Of a stretch of 64,000 bases of DNA, positions 1 through 7,556 are shown in pieces (within the stretch, counting starts at the first letter, position 1; every line of letters begins with the position of its first letter). A model generated the notes under the pieces. That model did no database searches. It had not been told where the DNA came from and saw nothing but the letters and a program-made list of their open reading frames with translations. Position numbers and translations under genes: made by a program. This DNA comes from Lachnospiraceae bacterium V9D3004 (GTDB taxonomy: Bacteria; Bacillota; Clostridia; Lachnospirales; Lachnospiraceae): contig JHWW01000015.1 of NCBI GenBank assembly GCA_000621985.1, positions 1-64,000 of the forward strand, read 5' to 3'.

Positions 1-457
1 TAGGTGCTGCTGTTGCGCCTGTAGGTGCTGTTGTTGCATTGCTGCTAGGTGCTGCTGTTGCGCCGCCCGGTGCTGTTGATGCGCCAGGATTAACTGTGGC
101 TGCTGTTACCTTAACCTTAAACTTGCAGGACTTCTTGCCAACCTTAGCTGTGATCTTAGCTGTACCGACTTTCTTACCTTTGATGGCTACTTTTGCAACA
201 CCCTTCTTGTCAGCCTTTGTCTTAGCTTTGGCAATCTTAACTAACTTCTTGCCCTTCTTGTCTGTTGACCACTTAACGGCCTTTTTCTTGCCGGCATTCT
301 TTACTTTTACCGTAACGGACTTACCAACTTCTACGGTATAAGTACCTTTAGCCGCTTTGATTTTCTTTGCAGCGTCTGCGTTGTTTACAGGAGCTGCTGT
401 TACGACCATGGCTGCTGCGAGAGCTATAGCCATGCCGCTCTTTAATACTCTCCTCAT
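1..457 (-). CDS. Secreted Ig-like (Big_2-type) protein, N-terminal part
   Basis: The frame is open to the left edge, so only the first 152 codons are present. The start has an AGGAGG seven bases upstream. The product opens with a signal peptide (MRRVLKSGMAIALAAAMVV, cut near NNADA-A), then a Lys-rich all-beta module of about 90 residues with a KWSTDKKG stretch and the Big_2-like pattern 'valGkAtITAKvGKKsCKfKVKV'. A linker rich in Ala, Thr, Pro and Ser follows, whose DNA repeats with a period of about 44 bp at the very edge. The same plan (signal, Big_2 module, Thr/Pro linker, then a functional domain) is seen in the genes at 16261 and 62837, so a catalytic or binding domain probably lies beyond the window. 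Function unknown; secretion is well supported. Confidence 0.85.
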   Translation of the reverse strand, partial: MRRVLKSGMAIALAAAMVVTAAPVNNADAAKKIKAAKGTYTVEVGKSVTVKVKNAGKKKAVKWSTDKKGKKLVKIAKAKTKADKKGVAKVAIKGKKVGTAKITAKVGKKSCKFKVKVTAATVNPGASTAPGGATAAPSSNATTAPTGATAAP

Positions 458-650
458 TGCCTTTCCTCCTATTAAAGATATAATATTTCGGCAAAGACCA
501 TTCTCCCACCACATCATTCCCTGTCTGATAATACGAGAAATCATGACAATGTGAGAATACAGTCTTTTCACGATATTCCTATTATCACACATTTTTTACA
601 ATATATCAATACTTTTTAGCAATTTAATCAACTATTTTATCTGTTTTTTC

Positions 651-679
651 TTGACAAATATATTCTGTACACATAAAAT
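651..679 (+). promoter_or_regulatory. Sigma-A promoter for the cysS operon
   Basis: TTGACA (651-656), a 17-base spacer and TAAAAT (674-679). Transcription would begin near 686, about 25 bases before the hairpin that precedes cysS. The rest of 458-767 is AT-rich, with no other gene seen. Confidence 0.75.
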
Positions 680-712
680 AAAGTTGAAATATTATGAGTT
701 TTTGTCAAACAG

Positions 713-747
713 GACATCTCTTCCCACAATGAGAGAGGTCTTTTTTT
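713..747 (+). terminator. Intrinsic terminator or attenuator in the cysS leader
   Basis: A nine-pair stem with one mismatch (713-721 with 732-740) is followed by seven T. It lies between the promoter at 651-679 and the cysS ribosome site, so it would stop the operon's own transcript unless read through. No T-box consensus is visible upstream. It does not terminate the left gene, which runs the other way. Confidence 0.6.
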
Positions 748-767
748 AGATAAGGAGTATGATCAAT

Positions 768-2171
768 ATGAAGGTTTACAACACACTTAACAACCGAAAA
801 GAGGAATTCGTTCCTATTGAAGAAGGAAAAGTAAGAATGTATGTATGCGGCCCTACCGTATATAACTACATTCATATAGGTAATGCGCGTCCCATGATCG
901 TATTCGATACCGTTCGCCGTTATCTTGAATACAAGGGGTACGATGTCAATTACGTATCCAATTTTACGGACGTTGACGATAAGATTATTGCAAAATCAAT
1001 CGAAGAAGGCGTTACTGCAGCCGAGATAGCAGAGAGATATACGAAAGCCGCAATAGAAGATATGGAAGGAATGAATGTCCGTCCCGCTACCGTTCATCCC
1101 AAAGCTACCGAAGAGATAGACGGTATGATTGATATGATACAGACCCTTATAGATAAAGGATACGCATATGAGAAGAACGGTACCGTATTTTACAGAACAA
1201 GGAAGTTCAAGGGCTACGGCAAGCTATCCGGCAAGAACCTGGATGACTTAAGCGCCGGCATCAGGATCGCTGTTGACGACGAGAAGGAAGATCCTATGGA
1301 CTTCGTATTGTGGAAGCCAAAGAAGGAAGGCGAGCCAAGCTGGACTTCACCATGGGGTGAAGGAAGACCGGGATGGCATATCGAATGTTCCGTAATGAGC
1401 AACAAGTATCTCGGAAGCAGCATCGACATCCATGCAGGCGGTGAAGACCTTATATTCCCTCATCATGAGAATGAGATCGCACAGAGCGAAGCCGCTAACG
1501 GCGTACCATTTTCCAATTATTGGATGCACAACGCATTTCTCAATATAAATAACCACAAGATGTCCAAGTCAGCCGGCAACTTCTTCACCGTAAAAGAGAT
1601 CGCTGCAAAGTATCCGCTTCAGGTGCTGCGTTTCTTCATGCTGAGCGCTCATTACAGAAGCCCGCTCAACTTCAGCGACGATCTTATGGCTTCCGCAGCC
1701 GCTTCACTTGAGCGTATACGCAATGCAGTAAGCAGGCTTAGATTCATAGCCGATTCCGATACAGAGAAGACTTCGGATAATGGCTCAACCGATGAAGAAT
1801 ATCGTTCGAAGCTTCTTGAGTTAAAGAACAAATTCGAAGCCGCAATGGAAGATGATTTTAATACAGCTGATGCGATCGCGGCAATATTCGAGATCGTAAA
1901 GGCTGCCAATTCTCATATCGACTCAAGATCATCTGCAGAGATCATCAACGAGACACTTGATACTATCATCTCACTGTGCGGAATTCTCGGCATCATATGC
2001 GAAGAAAAGGAAGAACTTCTCGACGCCGATATCGAAGCACTTATAAATGAACGTCAGGCTGCCCGCAAGGAGCGTAATTTTGCGAGAGCCGACGAGATCC
2101 GTGACGAGCTTGAGAAAAAAGGTATCATTCTTGAAGATACAAGGGAAGGCGTAAGATGGAAAAGAGCATAG
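768..2171 (+). CDS. cysS: Cysteinyl-tRNA synthetase
   Basis: Class I aminoacyl-tRNA synthetase that charges tRNA-Cys in the cytoplasm. It has the HIGH-type motif HIGN (36-39), the KMSKS loop KMSKS (264-268), the zinc-site Cys in MYVCGPT (Cys27) and the later ECSVMS and HHENE segments that complete the zinc site. The length of 467 residues is normal for the family. The start at 768 is preferred over an in-frame ATG at 759 because AAGGAG at 752-757 is ten bases from 768 but only one from 759. It is the first gene of a cysS-mrnC-rlmB cluster, as in Bacillus and Clostridia, and its end overlaps mrnC by 16 bases. It is read from the promoter at 651-679 through a leader terminator. Confidence 0.97.
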   Translation: MKVYNTLNNRKEEFVPIEEGKVRMYVCGPTVYNYIHIGNARPMIVFDTVRRYLEYKGYDVNYVSNFTDVDDKIIAKSIEEGVTAAEIAERYTKAAIEDMEGMNVRPATVHPKATEEIDGMIDMIQTLIDKGYAYEKNGTVFYRTRKFKGYGKLSGKNLDDLSAGIRIAVDDEKEDPMDFVLWKPKKEGEPSWTSPWGEGRPGWHIECSVMSNKYLGSSIDIHAGGEDLIFPHHENEIAQSEAANGVPFSNYWMHNAFLNINNHKMSKSAGNFFTVKEIAAKYPLQVLRFFMLSAHYRSPLNFSDDLMASAAASLERIRNAVSRLRFIADSDTEKTSDNGSTDEEYRSKLLELKNKFEAAMEDDFNTADAIAAIFEIVKAANSHIDSRSSAEIINETLDTIISLCGILGIICEEKEELLDADIEALINERQAARKERNFARADEIRDELEKKGIILEDTREGVRWKRA

Positions 2172-2620
2172 ACCCCGGCACGGATAATGCCGTTAATATC
2201 AATAATCTGGCCGAATATATCCGTACAACGTGCGACTACAGGGAGCACGACCCGGGAACGCTGTCTCCTCTTACTCTGGCATATATCGGTGACACCGTAT
2301 TTGATCTTGTAATACGCACACGTGTTGTCACAAGAGGCCAGGCTCCGGTCAATCGTCTTCACAAGGCATCAAGCCGTATTGTTAATGCCACAACGCAATC
2401 CGCAATGATACATGAACTTCTTCCGAAGCTTACCGAAGAAGAATTGTCCATATATAAAAGAGGGCGCAATGCCAAGTCCCATTCAACAGCCAAGAACGCA
2501 AGCGTTAACGACTACAAGGCCGCAACAGGATTCGAGGCTTTGCTTGGCTGGCTGTATCTGAAAGGTGATTTTGGCAGGATCACGGAACTCGTACTTCCCG
2601 TCATACCCGAATATGAATAA
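2156..2620 (+). CDS. mrnC: Mini-ribonuclease III
   Basis: RNase III-like catalytic domain without a double-stranded RNA-binding domain, 154 residues. In Bacillus the family matures 23S rRNA. The diagnostic segment is TLAYIGDTVFDLVIRTRVV, where the Asp and neighbouring residues form the metal site, followed by a helical part with KRGRNAKSHSTAKNA and the closing motif GFEALLGWLYL. The gene starts inside the end of cysS, which suggests translational coupling, and the order cysS-mrnC-rlmB is conserved in Firmicutes. Confidence 0.93.
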   Translation: MEKSIDPGTDNAVNINNLAEYIRTTCDYREHDPGTLSPLTLAYIGDTVFDLVIRTRVVTRGQAPVNRLHKASSRIVNATTQSAMIHELLPKLTEEELSIYKRGRNAKSHSTAKNASVNDYKAATGFEALLGWLYLKGDFGRITELVLPVIPEYE

Positions 2621-2682
2621 CATCACATCATTTATTATGCAGAACACTTATACAAGGCCTGTATGAAAAAGGAGTAAGTTAC

Positions 2683-3426
2683 ATGAGATATGAAGAATCG
2701 ATATGCGAAGGAAGGAATCCTGTGCTTGAAGCTTTCCGTTCCGGTAAAACCATCGACAGGCTGTTCGTCCTGGACGGCTGCCACGACGGCCCGGTTCAGA
2801 CAATACTTCGCGAAGCCGCAAAGAAGAACACATACATCAATTATGTTAAGAAAGAACGCCTTGATCAGATGTCCGAAACCAGCAAACATCAAGGCGTGAT
2901 AGCATATATTGCCGCCTATGAATATGCTGAAGTATCAGACATTCTGGATAATGCAGCAAAAAAGAACGAAGATCCTTTCATTATCATCCTTGACGGCATA
3001 GAAGATCCTCACAACCTCGGAGCAATTATACGAACCGCCAATCTCGCAGGTGCCCACGGGATCATAATTCCGAAGCACGGAGCCAGCGGGCTGACCGCTA
3101 CCGTCGCAAAGGCATCGGCAGGCGCCATCAATTACACTCCGGTTGCGAAAGTAACCAACATAAGCCGTACTATAGAAGACCTCAAAAAGCAGGGAATATG
3201 GTTCGTATGCGCCGCAGCCGACGGCGATACCATGTACAACCTTAATCTGACCGGCCCCATCGGCCTTGTAATAGGAAATGAAGGAAACGGTGTCAGCAGA
3301 CTTGTGAAAGAAAAATGTGATTTTTCGGCTGCGATACCGATGAATGGCAATATAGATTCGCTTAACGCCTCCGTTGCAACAGGCGTGCTTGCATACGAGA
3401 TCGTAAGACAGCGTTCCGCAAAGTAA
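2683..3426 (+). CDS. rlmB: TrmH-family 23S rRNA 2'-O-methyltransferase
   Basis: SpoU/TrmH-class methyltransferase, 247 residues, probably modifying 23S rRNA G2251 or a similar site. The N-terminal substrate-binding part (CEGRNPVLEAFRSGKTIDRLFV) is followed by the knotted SAM domain with the three family motifs NLGAIIRTA, IGNEGNGVS and SLNASVATGVLAYE. AAAGGAG lies nine bases upstream of the start. It is third in the cysS-mrnC-rlmB cluster. In Bacillus yacP lies between rlmB and sigH; here that gene is absent and a partial copy of the dispersed element sits in the gap. The exact target nucleotide is inferred from the family only. Confidence 0.92.
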   Translation: MRYEESICEGRNPVLEAFRSGKTIDRLFVLDGCHDGPVQTILREAAKKNTYINYVKKERLDQMSETSKHQGVIAYIAAYEYAEVSDILDNAAKKNEDPFIIILDGIEDPHNLGAIIRTANLAGAHGIIIPKHGASGLTATVAKASAGAINYTPVAKVTNISRTIEDLKKQGIWFVCAAADGDTMYNLNLTGPIGLVIGNEGNGVSRLVKEKCDFSAAIPMNGNIDSLNASVATGVLAYEIVRQRSAK

Positions 3427-3499
3427 CCATAAGCAACGAACCCGCGACAGATACGAAGCAGATAAGCTATGGGTAAAGGTCGTGGGGAACTGTGAACAG
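3427..3499 (+). repeat. Partial copy C of the dispersed structured element (3' half)
   Basis: The gap between rlmB and sigH holds the 3' half of the element found complete at 4260-4449 and 62568-62756. It keeps CCATAAGC, GCGACAGATACG, AAGCAGATAAGCTATGG and the end segment CGTGGGGAACTGTGAACAG, which matches the copy at 62568 closely. The closing pair CCATA/TATGG differs from the full copies but still pairs. The 5' half is missing. Confidence 0.55.
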
Positions 3500-3547
3500 A
3501 CAACACATTATTATCTGCCCTTCCATCACATTACGAAAGGTTTTGTC

Positions 3548-4186
3548 ATGAATTATACAATAAATGAACTGGAACATATGTCAGACAACGAATTATTGAG
3601 CAATATCCGCAAAAATGATGACTCATCTTCGTTCATTCTGGATTATTTCATGGAAAAATACAAGAAACTGGTTCTCACCCAAGCCAGATCATTATTCCTC
3701 ATCGGAGGCGACAAGGATGACCTAATACAGGAAGGCATGATCGGACTGTACAAGGCACTCAGAGATTATGACCCAAAAAAATCGGACAACTTCACGGCAT
3801 ATGCCGAGACCATCGTATATCGCCAGATGTGTAATGCAATAAAAACATCAACACGAATGAAGAACCAGCCGTTAAATAATTATGTGTCTTTCAACGTCCC
3901 TGTCACGACCGTAAAGAACAACGAAGAAACACAGATATTACTGTCTGATCTCATAGAAGCAACCGAAAGCTCCAATCCCGAAGAATTGCTTATTGACAAG
4001 GAGAATGCAACTATGATAGAATACGAACTTGTAAAGCGTCTCAGCAAGCTTGAAAAGTCCGTATATGACATGTATATAAGCGGAATGAATTACAAGCAGA
4101 TAGCTGATATTCTCGGTCGTTCTCCGAAGGCAGTCGACAACGCTCTGACGAGGATCCGAAAGAAGCTTTCAACCATGCTCTCGTAG
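3548..4186 (+). CDS. sigH: RNA polymerase sigma-H factor (Spo0H type)
   Basis: Sigma-70 family protein, 212 residues, close in size to Bacillus SigH. Region 2 includes DDLIQEGMIGLYKALRDYDP and FTAYAETIVYRQMCNAIK; region 4 is the helix-turn-helix MNYKQIADILGRSPKAVDNALTRIRKKL. In Bacillus it drives early sporulation and competence genes. The start with AAAGG seven bases upstream is preferred to an in-frame ATG 66 bases earlier, which falls in the repeat. The position after cysS-mrnC-rlmB supports SigH over other sigma factors. Unusually, the last codons and the stop (TAG at 4184-4186) lie inside the following tRNA gene, so the C-terminus is dictated by tRNA sequence. Confidence 0.9.
   Translation: MNYTINELEHMSDNELLSNIRKNDDSSSFILDYFMEKYKKLVLTQARSLFLIGGDKDDLIQEGMIGLYKALRDYDPKKSDNFTAYAETIVYRQMCNAIKTSTRMKNQPLNNYVSFNVPVTTVKNNEETQILLSDLIEATESSNPEELLIDKENATMIEYELVKRLSKLEKSVYDMYISGMNYKQIADILGRSPKAVDNALTRIRKKLSTMLS
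4050..4078 (+). promoter_or_regulatory. Candidate promoter inside sigH for tRNA-Thr
   Basis: TTGAAA (4050-4055), 17 bases and TATATA (4073-4078) lie within the sigma region 4 coding sequence, about 100 bases before the tRNA. If active it would transcribe the tRNA independently of sigH. Coding constraint could also produce this match by chance. Confidence 0.35.
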
Positions 4187-4249
4187 CTCAGCCGGTAGAG
4201 CGTCCGCTTGGTAAGCGGGAGGTCAGCAGTTCAAGTCTGCCCGAGAGCT
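4177..4249 (+). tRNA. tRNA-Thr (anticodon GGT)
   Basis: A 73-base cloverleaf: acceptor GCTCTCG pairs perfectly with CGAGAGC, D arm GCTC/GAGC, anticodon stem TCCGC/GCGGG with loop TTGGTAA, and T arm AGCAG/CTGCC (outer pair mismatched) around TTCAAGT. Loop positions 34-36 read GGT, specifying Thr. CCA is not encoded; the discriminator is T. The 5' end overlaps sigH by ten bases, so bases 8-10 (TAG) are the sigH stop codon. A full copy of the dispersed element starts eleven bases after the 3' end. Confidence 0.95.
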
Positions 4250-4259
4250 TAACTTAACA

Positions 4260-4449
4260 GGTTACTATTCACAGCAAGGAGCCATGTAGAGTAATTCGTC
4301 GAGCTAGCTCGTAAGAATTATTCTATATGGCTTCTTGTTACTGCTGTGAAGCAGGAACCGCCCTCATAGTCACAGCCACAAGCCACGCAGTGGCGACATA
4401 CGCGAAGCGGATGGGCTGTGACCTATGCGGGCGGCTGTGGATAGTAACC
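4260..4449 (+). repeat. Dispersed structured element, full copy A (~190 nt)
   Basis: The ends form a 15-base inverted repeat (4260-4274 with 4435-4449, one G-U type mismatch). Inside are a long hairpin (about 4275-4336) with conserved ATTCGT and TAAGAA around a small stem CGAG/CTCG, a hairpin ending at 4344-4368, a stem CACAGCC/GGCTGTG closing the 3' domain, and within it GCCAC-GCA-GTGGC (4382-4394). The blocks 4344-4368 (25 nt) and 4393-4420 (28 nt) are identical in copy B, and stem bases change in a paired way between copies. No reading frame is kept. It could be a structured RNA, a small non-autonomous mobile element, or both. Seven T follow at 4461-4467. Confidence 0.8.
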
Positions 4450-4543
4450 GGCTTGCATGGATTTTTTTGCAATTATAACGCAGTCTAAACCATATGAGTA
4501 TGTAGGGCGATAGCCCGGAATACGAATATCACGGAGTCAAACC

Positions 4544-5278
4544 ATGAAAAACCACGCATTTCACCTCATATTCTTCATCATATCCATCGCACTCTATATC
4601 ACATTCCTTGTGATGGACGCATTGAATATGTATACTTCTTTGATAAAATATATATCAATAATCGCATGTTTTTTTACTGCCTTATTCATAAGTGTCAGCC
4701 GCAAAACAATACTCCCTGTCACCGCTATGGCACTGACACTTTTTGCTGACACATATCTTCTGCTTCTTGACACATGTTACATTGCCGGTGTAACGGCATT
4801 CGCCGTGGTGCAGACTCTGTATGCATATCACATAGGAACATCCTTCAGACAAACCTCACAGCGATCCGGAGTTAAAGATTGCAACGCCGCCACACTCTCT
4901 GTACTCCTACATATATTTCTGCCGAGACTGATAACATACACGATCACATTTTCAGCTGTTACATATTATTCCGGCTTTGACATCATAATCGCCGTGTCGA
5001 TGTGGTCTTATATCAATCTGATCATCAACACTATACAGTCATTCCGACTTTGTCAAGGCACCGGAAAATGTGCTATAATATCCTCCCGGATGCTTGCGGC
5101 AGGCATGCTTCTCTTCTTAGGATGTGACACGTGTGTCGGTCTTATGAATATGTCGGATTACGTCGCAGGGCTCGTACCGTCGGCTGCCATTCCCGTCATA
5201 ACTTACCTTATATGGGTATTCTACCTGCCGTCACAGGTATTGATAGTGAGCCATTTTTCATACGGAGATACCGAGTAG
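4544..5278 (+). CDS. Polytopic membrane protein, YhhN/TMEM86-like
   Basis: A protein of 244 residues with about seven or eight hydrophobic segments almost end to end and little soluble sequence. The stretch LTLFADTYLLLLDTCYIAGVTAFAVVQTLYAYHIG resembles the conserved core of the YhhN (TMEM86, lysoplasmalogenase) family, whose pattern is an Asp in a short segment followed by a glycine-containing helix and an aromatic pair. That family hydrolyses vinyl-ether lysolipids, but the match here is by eye and function is not claimed. ACGGAG lies seven bases before the start. The next gene also encodes a membrane protein, 62 bases downstream, probably on the same transcript. Confidence 0.7.
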   Translation: MKNHAFHLIFFIISIALYITFLVMDALNMYTSLIKYISIIACFFTALFISVSRKTILPVTAMALTLFADTYLLLLDTCYIAGVTAFAVVQTLYAYHIGTSFRQTSQRSGVKDCNAATLSVLLHIFLPRLITYTITFSAVTYYSGFDIIIAVSMWSYINLIINTIQSFRLCQGTGKCAIISSRMLAAGMLLFLGCDTCVGLMNMSDYVAGLVPSAAIPVITYLIWVFYLPSQVLIVSHFSYGDTE

Positions 5279-5340
5279 GCTTGCCGACCTCCATACACAT
5301 ACAGGGGTATAATTACGATAACAACAGAAAGAAGCCAGTC

Positions 5341-6081
5341 ATGAAATCATATAATAACAGAAAAAACAAGACAACACATGCCGATTCAGATAAAAGATAC
5401 AATTCCGTAAAAAACAAATTACTGACCGTAGCCGTATCGGTTCTTACCGCACTGCTTATATTGTCAGTGTCAATATCAGCGCCGATATTGGTCAGACCTT
5501 TCTATTATATTCAGATAGATATGAGGAATCTCGCAGAAAAAACCGGTTATTCACACGAACAGATAACCGAAGCATATGACGATATGCTTGATTACTGTGT
5601 CGGGATCACGGACGAATTCGATACCGGAGATCTTGCCTGGTCGGAATCGGGCAAAGAACATTTTACCGATGTTAGAGGTTTATTTTTACTGGATATCAAT
5701 GTGATGGTCGCATGCATGATATTAATGACGATATATCTGTTGTATTCCAATATATCCGGAACGAGACCGTATATGTTCCGCGGGCATACCCCGTACTTTC
5801 ACGGAAGCACCACTCTGCTAGCCGCATTCGCGGTCATAGGTGGATTATGCGCGGTTGATTTTGACAGGGCCTTCACCGTATTCCATCAGATATTCTTCCC
5901 CGGTAAGGACAACTGGATATTCGACCCTCATGACGATGAGATAATAAGGATACTTCCCGAAGGATTCTTCGCGAGCTGCGGCGCATTTATCCTTGCGGTG
6001 CTGCTTGTACTTTGCGCCGTTATGATCATATCTTCGGTTTTAAGCAAAACACATAGGGGCAGAGTCACTAAGCATACTTAG
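5341..6081 (+). CDS. TIGR01906/DUF1461 family integral membrane protein
   Basis: A protein of 246 residues with four membrane segments: one near residues 26-48 after a charged, Asn/Lys-rich start, one after a 90-residue external stretch, and two in the C-terminal half. The family signature is clear: FHQIFFPGKDNWIFDPHDDEIIRILPEGFF, where the FH..FF....W.F.P..D.iI...Pe.FF pattern identifies DUF1461. The role of the family is unknown. A longer frame starts 210 bases earlier inside the preceding gene, but this ATG begins a normal family N-terminus. Confidence 0.85.
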   Translation: MKSYNNRKNKTTHADSDKRYNSVKNKLLTVAVSVLTALLILSVSISAPILVRPFYYIQIDMRNLAEKTGYSHEQITEAYDDMLDYCVGITDEFDTGDLAWSESGKEHFTDVRGLFLLDINVMVACMILMTIYLLYSNISGTRPYMFRGHTPYFHGSTTLLAAFAVIGGLCAVDFDRAFTVFHQIFFPGKDNWIFDPHDDEIIRILPEGFFASCGAFILAVLLVLCAVMIISSVLSKTHRGRVTKHT

Positions 6082-6132
6082 TGTGCTGACAAATTCACAT
6101 TTTTACAAATCTACTTCATATTCGCACCATCT

Positions 6133-6158
6133 GCATCGTCTGTCTCATTCGACGATGC
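6133..6158. terminator. Weak hairpin between convergent genes
   Basis: GCATCGTC and GACGATGC form an eight-pair stem with a ten-base loop; a second small hairpin (GGTC ATAA GACC) follows near 6170-6181. T runs are short on both strands, so termination is only plausible. Confidence 0.4.
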
Positions 6159-6191
6159 TTATTGCGGACGGTCATAAGACCATCCATCCCG

Positions 6192-7001
6192 TCACACTAT
6201 CTCCTCAAGATACGTTCCCTTGATCGCAAATGCGTGATTCATGGGACCATTTCCACGCCCAAGATCAAGCTTCGCCTCAAGCGCACCCGATATGTAATTC
6301 TTCGCATATCTCACGGATGCATCCAGATTATGTCCCTTGGCAAGATTGGCCGCTATGGCGCTCGATAATGTACAACCTGTGCCGTGTGTGTTCGGATTAT
6401 CAATTCTTCTTCCCTTATACCATACGATATCTTCGTCTGTCCTTACGAGTAGATCATTGGCATCGTTAAGACTGTGACCGCCTTTAAGAAGTACATTGCA
6501 TCCGTATTCTTCATTGATCTTTCTTGCAGCCGTGATCATATCTTCCTCGGATCTTATGCTCATTTTTGCTAAAACCTCAGCCTCCGGAATATTGGGTGTG
6601 ATAACTTCCGCCAGAGGGATCAGCCTTTTCTTCAAAGTCTCGACAGCCTCATCACTTATAAGCTTCGCACCGCTCGTTGCCACCATAACAGGATCCACAA
6701 CAATATGTGAAGCCTTATAATGAGTCAGCCTGTCTGCGATAACTTCTATCAATTCGCCGGATGATACCATTCCGGTCTTAACCGCATCCGGATATATATC
6801 AGAGAATATACTGTCCAATTGTTCGCCAAGAAACTTCGGAGTAACCTCCATAATATCGGTAACCCCCAATGTATTCTGCGCCGTAAGAGCCGTTATGGCA
6901 CTCATTGCGTATACGCCGTTAGCAGTCATTGTCTTGATATCAGCCTGTATTCCGGCTCCGCCGCTTGAGTCACTTCCCGCTATTGTAAGTGCTGTTTTCA
7001 T
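6192..7001 (-). CDS. thiD: Hydroxymethylpyrimidine/phosphomethylpyrimidine kinase
   Basis: Ribokinase-fold enzyme, 269 residues, adding two phosphates to 4-amino-5-hydroxymethyl-2-methylpyrimidine for thiamine synthesis or salvage. The N-terminal motif GSDSSGGAGIQADIKT binds substrate and phosphate; the C-terminal GTGCTLSSAIAANLA carries the catalytic Asp/anion-hole region of the family (here GTGC). VVDPVMVATSG is also typical. Some family members act as pyridoxal kinases, so vitamin B6 phosphorylation cannot be excluded. Its ATG overlaps the stop of the upstream thioesterase by four bases, so the two are translated together. No other thiamine gene and no TPP riboswitch is visible nearby. Confidence 0.9.
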   Translation of the reverse strand: MKTALTIAGSDSSGGAGIQADIKTMTANGVYAMSAITALTAQNTLGVTDIMEVTPKFLGEQLDSIFSDIYPDAVKTGMVSSGELIEVIADRLTHYKASHIVVDPVMVATSGAKLISDEAVETLKKRLIPLAEVITPNIPEAEVLAKMSIRSEEDMITAARKINEEYGCNVLLKGGHSLNDANDLLVRTDEDIVWYKGRRIDNPNTHGTGCTLSSAIAANLAKGHNLDASVRYAKNYISGALEAKLDLGRGNGPMNHAFAIKGTYLEEIV

Positions 7002-7396
7002 AATTTGAACCCCGTTCCTATGAATTGTGCGATATCCCTTCCGGTATCGTCTGTTACGTCTACATTTATTATGGTTGAACTTCTTCCCGTCTTCTTACAT
7101 ACCGCCCTGGCAGTAAGCCTGTTTCCTTTCGGTGCTCCGAGGTAGTTGATACTAACCTGCTGTGCAACCGTCGGTCTGTGTATATTGTTGGATAACGTTG
7201 CAAATGCGAAGTCAGCCAGTGTGAATATAACGCCGCCCATGATTCCTCCGTTCGCATTCTTATGCCTTCCGTCAAGAGTCATGCTGCATACGCTTTCATT
7301 ATCGTCAAGCTTGTCGATCTGCATCCCGTTATCCGTTGCGAATATATCTCCTTTAAAGTATTCCTGTGCTTCTTCAAGTGTGTTAAATGTGCTCAT
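6998..7396 (-). CDS. Hotdog-fold thioesterase, PaaI family
   Basis: A protein of 132 residues with the hotdog acyl-CoA thioesterase pattern: NANGGIMGGVIFTLADFAFATLSN, where HxxGG or NANGG precedes the long helix and the Asp/Glu in TLADFAFA is the probable catalytic residue, then the strands QQVSINYLGAPKGNRLTARAVCKKTGRSSTIINVDVTDDTGRDIAQFIGTGF. It probably hydrolyses an acyl-CoA; the substrate is unknown. It is first in a two-gene operon with thiD. The upstream leader contains a seven-pair stem (7444-7450 with 7494-7500). Confidence 0.85.
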   Translation of the reverse strand: MSTFNTLEEAQEYFKGDIFATDNGMQIDKLDDNESVCSMTLDGRHKNANGGIMGGVIFTLADFAFATLSNNIHRPTVAQQVSINYLGAPKGNRLTARAVCKKTGRSSTIINVDVTDDTGRDIAQFIGTGFKL

Positions 7397-7556
7397 CTGA
7401 CTATCCTGCCTTCCAAGTATATATCAAATATCTGTAACCCCCCATGGCTGCATCATTCTGCGACAAGCTTACGCTTCCGTACGAATCAATTCACAGCCAT
7501 CAGGTACTCACAATATCAGAAGCTTAACACAATATGACTGTTTTTTCAAATATTAT

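Noticed and set aside
458-767. T-box riboswitch before cysS
   Set aside because: No AGGGTGGAACCGCG-type antiterminator or specifier loop is visible, and the promoter is too close to the hairpin.
3482-3547. 22-residue N-terminal extension of SigH
   Set aside because: It reads through repeat copy C and has no ribosome site, while the ATG at 3548 has AAAGG at a good distance and gives normal SigH length.
5131-5340. N-terminal extension of the DUF1461 protein into the preceding gene
   Set aside because: It overlaps the upstream membrane gene in another frame, has no ribosome site and lacks family resemblance; the ATG at 5341 gives a normal start.
7444-7500. Another copy of the dispersed element in the thioesterase leader (minus strand)
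   Set aside because: There is a seven-pair stem ATGGCTG/CAGCCAT and an ATTCGTACG-CGTAAG stretch recalling the P2 domain, but the conserved 25-nt and 28-nt blocks are absent, so similarity may be chance.
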